From contig QFNK01000055.1 of NCBI GenBank assembly GCA_003240795.1, positions 1 to 9,135 of the forward strand: a DNA stretch of 9,135 nucleotides, written 5' to 3'. Below the pieces are notes generated by a model. The model was not told where the DNA came from, made no database searches, and saw only the letters and a list, made by a program, of their open reading frames with translations. How positions within the stretch are numbered: the first letter of the stretch is position 1; each line of letters begins with the position of its first letter. Both the position numbers and the translations under genes were made by a program. Positions 5,752 to 9,135 of this stretch are shown here, piece by piece. The stretch is from Micavibrio aeruginosavorus (GTDB lineage: Bacteria; Pseudomonadota; Alphaproteobacteria; Micavibrionales; Micavibrionaceae).

Positions 5752-6165
5752 CTAAGCCACATCAATGATGGCGTAGGCCTGTACCATCGGCGGCTCATCA
5801 GTCAGGGTCAGGTGGATTTTCGCTGTTTTCCCCGCATGTCCCGCTTGAGAAACCAGCTTTTCCAGACGCGTTTTCGCGCCGCCCGTCAGGACGATTTCGG
5901 GCTTTCCGGCATAATCGTTGACCACGCCGATATCCTTCATGAACACACCATGGGAGAAACCGGTGCCGAGCGCCTTGGCAACCGCTTCCTTTGCGGCGAA
6001 GCGTTTGGCATAGGTAGAAATATGCGTGCCGGCACCGCGGCGGCGCTCCGCCTTTTCAATTTCCGCCTGGGTAAAACAACGCTTTATGAAGCGCTCACCG
6101 AAACGGTCGAGCACTTTTCCAAGCCTGTTCGCATCCAGAATGTCGGAGCCTATACCGATAATCAT
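5752..6165 (-). CDS. acpS: Holo-[acyl-carrier-protein] synthase
   Basis: Transfers the 4'-phosphopantetheine arm from CoA to apo-ACP, activating the carrier for fatty-acid and lipid synthesis. The 137 residues fit the short, trimeric AcpS type. MIIGIGSDILDANRL places the magnesium ligand Asp8, and RFAAKEAVAKALGTG holds Lys59 and Glu60, the two hallmark motifs of the phosphopantetheinyl-transferase fold. The C-terminus ends in typical strands (KIHLTLTDEPPMVQAYAIID, where the family usually has S/T-D near the turn). The ATG at 6165 is one base after the stop of the DUF2062 gene, with AGGTG 7 bases upstream inside that gene, which indicates tight co-translation. Confidence 0.96.
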   Translation of the reverse strand: MIIGIGSDILDANRLGKVLDRFGERFIKRCFTQAEIEKAERRRGAGTHISTYAKRFAAKEAVAKALGTGFSHGVFMKDIGVVNDYAGKPEIVLTGGAKTRLEKLVSQAGHAGKTAKIHLTLTDEPPMVQAYAIIDVA

Positions 6166-6166
6166 T

Positions 6167-6745
6167 TTATTTCACCTGGCCCGTGACTTCGACCGCTTCT
6201 TCGTGAAGCTTCCGCTCTATCCGCGCCCTTCGCGCAGCGCGCGCAGCCTTCACCATGTAGAAGGTCGGATAATAGTATAAAGGAAATGTGAGTATCCCCA
6301 CCGCATATCCACCGATCAATGTCGGAAGGAATATCTTGTTGTTTGTCTCAAGCGTTTCCTCCGTCACCGTGTCGATCGTGTGCGATACCAGAAGATGCTC
6401 GTGCCCGAGAAATGTCAGAATGATTTTGCCTGCGTGATACGCAATAAACATCAGGGCGGGTGTCGTCAGGAAATTTCCAAAGGCGGAGCCTATAAAAGCC
6501 GCAATAAGGCTCGTCCTTGTTATCCAGGCGAAGGCGGCGCATTGAAGCAGATGCGTTCCAAATGTCGGCGTCCATGATACAAGGCATCCGAATGCCACGC
6601 CCGCCGCGATCGAATGCTCGCTCGCGTTGATGCGGATCGTTCTGTATTTGTAGTAATCGGCTAGACGGCGAAAACCCATTTGCGGCCAAACCATTTGCTT
6701 GGCTTTTTTCCAGAAGGTTTCCTTGTCACGACGTTTGAACAGCAT
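6167..6745 (-). CDS. DUF2062 integral membrane protein
   Basis: Product of 192 residues recognisable as DUF2062. The family core runs from EHSIAAGVAFGCLVSWTPTF (43-62) through GTHLLQ to GNFLTTPALMFIAYHAGKI (90-108), with the typical F/W-x-P-x-x-G-x-H and GN-x-x-T-x-P motifs. Three hydrophobic stretches are visible (about 45-75, 79-113 and one near 138-160 with GGYAVGILTFPLYYY). An amphipathic basic N-terminus and a charged C-terminal tail (ARAARRARIERKLHEE) complete it. The biochemical role of the family is unknown. It lies between rsh and acpS, the place often held by pdxJ in alphaproteobacteria. The ATG at 6745 has GAGG 4 bases upstream. Co-transcription with acpS is near certain from the 1-bp gap; a possible promoter lies just upstream. 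Confidence 0.9.
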   Translation of the reverse strand: MLFKRRDKETFWKKAKQMVWPQMGFRRLADYYKYRTIRINASEHSIAAGVAFGCLVSWTPTFGTHLLQCAAFAWITRTSLIAAFIGSAFGNFLTTPALMFIAYHAGKIILTFLGHEHLLVSHTIDTVTEETLETNNKIFLPTLIGGYAVGILTFPLYYYPTFYMVKAARAARRARIERKLHEEAVEVTGQVK

Positions 6746-6770
6746 GCGGCCTCGGTTTTAACAAATAGGA

Positions 6771-6798
6771 ATAGTAGTGTCTATCTGTCCGGGGGCAA
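6771..6798 (-). promoter_or_regulatory. Weak candidate internal promoter ahead of the DUF2062 gene
   Basis: In the 67-bp gap after rsh, the minus strand has TTGCCC (6793-6798) and TACTAT (6771-6776) separated by 16 bp, each 4/6 to the sigma-70 consensus. It could let acpS-lepB-rnc-era be expressed apart from rsh. Such matches arise easily by chance. Confidence 0.25.
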
Positions 6799-6812
6799 GT
6801 TTTTTAAACGGA

Positions 6813-8975
6813 TTAACGCCCCTTCGCCCGCTCCACGCTGGAAATCTGCGGCGTTGCGCGCAGGGCCGCGATAATATTGCTCAGGTGGCGCGTGTCGTGC
6901 ACGTAAACGTCGAGCAGCATGTCCCAGAAATCCAGCGTCCTGTTTGTGATTTTCAGGTTCGTGATATTCCCGCCATTTTTGCCAATAACCGTCGTCAATG
7001 CGGCCAGAGCGCCGGATTCATTGGAGATCGTGACCTCCAGACGGCCGACATGCGCCTCCGGTGAGTCCGGGCCTTCGCCCCATGACACATCGATCCAGCG
7101 TTCCGGCGTATCGGCGAAGGTTTCGAGGGTTTCGCAGTCGATCGTGTGGATCGTCACGCCCTTGCCCGTTGTCACGATGCCGACGATGCGGTCGCCCGGC
7201 AGAGGGTGGCAGCATCTTGCGAAATGCACGGCCATGCCCGGAATGAGGCCCTTGATCGGCAGCGGCTTGCCACCTTCGGGGCGCTTTGCGTAAGCGAGTT
7301 TTTCGGGATCGTTTTCACGCGCGGCCGCGGCCACTTCCATTTTGTGCGCGGGAAAGATCGTCTTGAACACTTCTTTCGCGGCAAAGTGGCCGGAGCCGAT
7401 GTTGGCGAAGATATCATCCACTTCGTCCACGCGCATCTGGTGCACGATGCCGGATACGGCCTTGTCCGTGTATTCATAGCCTTCCTGCTGGAAGATCTTC
7501 TTCAGGATAGCCTGGCCCAGCGTGATGTATTCATTGCGCTGCTGCTGGCGGATGAAACGGCGAATGTGCGAGCGCGCCTTGCCTGTAACGACGAAGCGTT
7601 CCCACGTCGGCGAGGGCGTCTGCGTTTTCGACGTGATAATCTCGACCTGATCGCCGTTTACAAGTTTCGTGTTCAGCGGTGCGATGCGGCCGTTGATTTT
7701 CGCGCCCACGCATTTGTCGCCGACGCCGGAGTGCACGGCATAGGCAAAGTCGACGGGCGTCGCGCCGCTCGGCAGCTCCATCAGATCGCCTTTGGGCGAG
7801 AAGACATAGACTTGGTCCACGAACAGTTCGAGCTTGGTGTTTTCGAGGAAATCTTCCGGTTTTGCCTCCTGCTCCATGATTTCGAGCAGTTCGCGCAGCC
7901 AGCGGAATTTTTTCAGGTCTTTCAGGTCGGTGCCGCTACCGCCCTGTTTGTAAGACCAGTGCGCGGCAACGCCGAGATCGGCCTCCATATGCATGTCTTT
8001 TGTACGGATCTGGATCTCGATACGCTGGTTCTCCGGACCGATAACGGTCGTGTGGACGGAACGGTATCCGTTGGGTTTCGGCGTGGAGATAAAGTCCTTG
8101 AAACGTCCGGGCACAACGGGAAAGTGCGAGTGGATAATCCCGAGCGCGTGATAGCATTCCTCTATGTTTTCAACCACGATGCGGAACGCCATGATGTCGG
8201 ACAGCTGTTCGAACGCGACGTTCTTGCGCTGCATTTTCTTCCATATGGAATAGCGCGTTTTTTCACGGCCTGTGACATCCGCCTTGATGCTGGCCTGCTT
8301 CATCAGCACGGCCAGATTGGCGATGATTTTCTGGACGACATCGCCGCCTTCCTTGCGAAGGAAGCTCATGCGGGCGGAGATACTTTCGCGCGCCTCGGGA
8401 TTTAAGAATCCGAAAGATAGATCTTCCAGCTCTTCCTTGACCTTGTGCATACCGATGCGTTCGGCGAGCGGCGCATAGATATCAAGCGTTTCGCGCGCAA
8501 TGCGGCGCTGCTTGTCGGGGCGGTTGAACGCGTCGAGCGTACGCATGTTGTGCAGGCGGTCGGCGAGTTTTACCAGCAAAACACGAATGTCTTCGGACAT
8601 CGCAAGCACGAGCTTGCGAAAGTTTTCCGCCTGCTTGCCCTCGACCGTCTGGCTTTCGATTTTTGTCAGCTTTGACACGCCGTTTACAAGATCGGCAACC
8701 TCCTTGCCGAACTTGTTTGTTAAATCCTTGTATGTCGCGGGGGTGTCTTCCAGCGTGTCATGGAGAATGGCCGTCACGATTGTCGCCGTGTCCATTTTCA
8801 TGTCCGCAAGAATGCCGGCCACTTCCAGAGGATGGGTGTAATACGGCTCCCCGCTCGCGCGGGTCTGGCCTTCATGCATGGTCTTGGCATATTCCGCCGC
8901 GCTTTCGATCGACATGGGATCGAAAGCCGGATTGTAAGCTTTTACCTGGTCTAGGAGCTTTTGCGCCGGACTCAT
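6813..8975 (-). CDS. rsh: Bifunctional (p)ppGpp synthetase/hydrolase (RelA/SpoT homologue)
   Basis: Makes and degrades the stringent-response alarmone (p)ppGpp in the cytoplasm. The 720 residues match the long Rsh form. The hydrolase HD domain is intact: His48 (YYTHPLEVA), His72-Asp73 (AILHDTLEDT) and Asp139 (KLADRLHNMRTL). The synthetase domain contains GRFKDFISTPKPNGYRSVHT and EIQIRTKDMHMEADLGVAAHW. The RFKD charge pattern is the R-x-K-D form of bifunctional Rel/Spo enzymes rather than the E-x-D-D of monofunctional RelA. A TGS domain follows (VYVFSPKGDLMELPSGATPVDFAYAVH), then the conserved-cysteine region (HFARCCHPLPGD) and a C-terminal ACT domain (EVTISNESGALAALTTVIGK). Both activities are therefore expected. 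The ATG at 8975 gives the usual alphaproteobacterial N-terminus (KAYNPAFD); its AAGG lies only 2 bases upstream, so initiation may be modest. It is first in the rsh-to-era string. Confidence 0.97.
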   Translation of the reverse strand: MSPAQKLLDQVKAYNPAFDPMSIESAAEYAKTMHEGQTRASGEPYYTHPLEVAGILADMKMDTATIVTAILHDTLEDTPATYKDLTNKFGKEVADLVNGVSKLTKIESQTVEGKQAENFRKLVLAMSEDIRVLLVKLADRLHNMRTLDAFNRPDKQRRIARETLDIYAPLAERIGMHKVKEELEDLSFGFLNPEARESISARMSFLRKEGGDVVQKIIANLAVLMKQASIKADVTGREKTRYSIWKKMQRKNVAFEQLSDIMAFRIVVENIEECYHALGIIHSHFPVVPGRFKDFISTPKPNGYRSVHTTVIGPENQRIEIQIRTKDMHMEADLGVAAHWSYKQGGSGTDLKDLKKFRWLRELLEIMEQEAKPEDFLENTKLELFVDQVYVFSPKGDLMELPSGATPVDFAYAVHSGVGDKCVGAKINGRIAPLNTKLVNGDQVEIITSKTQTPSPTWERFVVTGKARSHIRRFIRQQQRNEYITLGQAILKKIFQQEGYEYTDKAVSGIVHQMRVDEVDDIFANIGSGHFAAKEVFKTIFPAHKMEVAAAARENDPEKLAYAKRPEGGKPLPIKGLIPGMAVHFARCCHPLPGDRIVGIVTTGKGVTIHTIDCETLETFADTPERWIDVSWGEGPDSPEAHVGRLEVTISNESGALAALTTVIGKNGGNITNLKITNRTLDFWDMLLDVYVHDTRHLSNIIAALRATPQISSVERAKGR

Positions 8976-9039
8976 TACCTTGTTGTTCTTATCTCCGGCG
9001 ACTGGGGGCCGGTTTCACGTTTGTAAAAATTTACCATGG

Positions 9040-9066
9040 TTGATACGGAAAAGCACGATTTTTCAA
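9040..9066 (-). promoter_or_regulatory. Candidate promoter of rsh
   Basis: On the minus strand TTGAAA (9061-9066, 5/6 to -35) is followed after 15 bp by TATCAA (9040-9045, 4/6 to -10). The spacer is short by 2 bp. Transcription from here would give a 5' leader of about 57 bases. The leader contains a 5-bp GC-rich inverted repeat (CCGGC 8995-8999, GCCGG 9008-9012) just upstream of the start region, which could form a small hairpin near the ribosome site. Confidence 0.35.
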
Positions 9067-9135
9067 ATGCCTAAAGACCCCGTGAGCATAGCCGCGCATC
9101 GTTAATCAATTCTTACAATAAGCCGCAAAAAAGGC
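9067..9135. other. Intergenic DNA at the right edge, possible end of an upstream terminator
   Basis: No coding frame can be supported here; all three minus-strand frames hit stops within about ten codons of the edge. At the edge the minus strand reads GCC followed by six T and GCGG. This could be the right arm and U-tract of an intrinsic terminator for the gene upstream of rsh (rpoZ is the common neighbour in alphaproteobacteria), but the left arm lies outside the window. Confidence 0.3.

Noticed and set aside
7146..8405. Long open frame of 419 codons on the plus strand opposite rsh
   Set aside because: It is antisense to the well-conserved rsh coding sequence. The translation is rich in His, Phe, Arg and Val with no recognisable domain, which is typical of a shadow frame of a GC-biased gene.
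9102..9116. CtrA-like half-sites TTAA-N7-TTAC upstream of rsh
   Set aside because: One mismatch to TTAA-N7-TTAA in AT-rich DNA; several such matches are expected by chance in 9 kb, and the site lies far upstream of the candidate promoter.

Overview
The window reads as ordinary chromosome of an alphaproteobacterium. It carries gcrA, a cell-cycle regulator confined to that class, and the string rsh - acpS - lepB - rnc - era, whose order is typical there. GC content looks moderate, and there are no phage, IS or CRISPR signals. I cannot name a genus. The moderate GC and the altered gene string would fit a Rhodospirillales- or Micavibrio-like lineage, but that is a guess.

Layout from the right edge, reading leftward on the minus strand: a promoter region (about 8976-9135); rsh, the bifunctional (p)ppGpp synthetase/hydrolase (6813-8975); a DUF2062 membrane protein (6167-6745); acpS (5752-6165); lepB (4884-5669); rnc (4196-4876); era (3270-4199). 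Gaps are 67, 1, 82 and 7 bp and then a 4-base ATGA overlap, so the stretch is probably one stringent-response / lipid / secretion / ribosome-maturation operon, perhaps with internal promoters. A 176-bp non-coding gap follows, then gcrA (2608-3093). A strong bidirectional terminator (2558-2586) lies between gcrA and the only plus-strand gene, a Tat-exported protein (1602-2543) that I assign tentatively to the TIKI/TraB/ChaN/EreA-like fold. That gene has its own near-consensus sigma-70 promoter. Divergent from it is a proline-rich, single-pass membrane protein of unknown function (749-1474), 7 bp upstream of mutM (741 to the left edge, where its C-terminus is cut off).

The most interesting part is the era-gcrA gap. 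Six GANTC sites (the CcrM methylation target read by GcrA) fall within 108 bp (3186-3293). I found only about ten in the other 9 kb. Among them lie an exact TTATCCACA DnaA box (3223-3231), a perfect 14-bp palindrome with a GANTC in each arm (3208-3221), and an inverted repeat made of two GANTC-containing arms at the era stop codon (3252-3271). This looks like a cis-regulatory node by which replication initiation (DnaA) and adenine methylation (CcrM) could both act on gcrA, and by which GcrA could act on itself. I see no evidence of a wholly new multi-gene system. The regulatory node and the two uncharacterised envelope proteins are the points most worth following.
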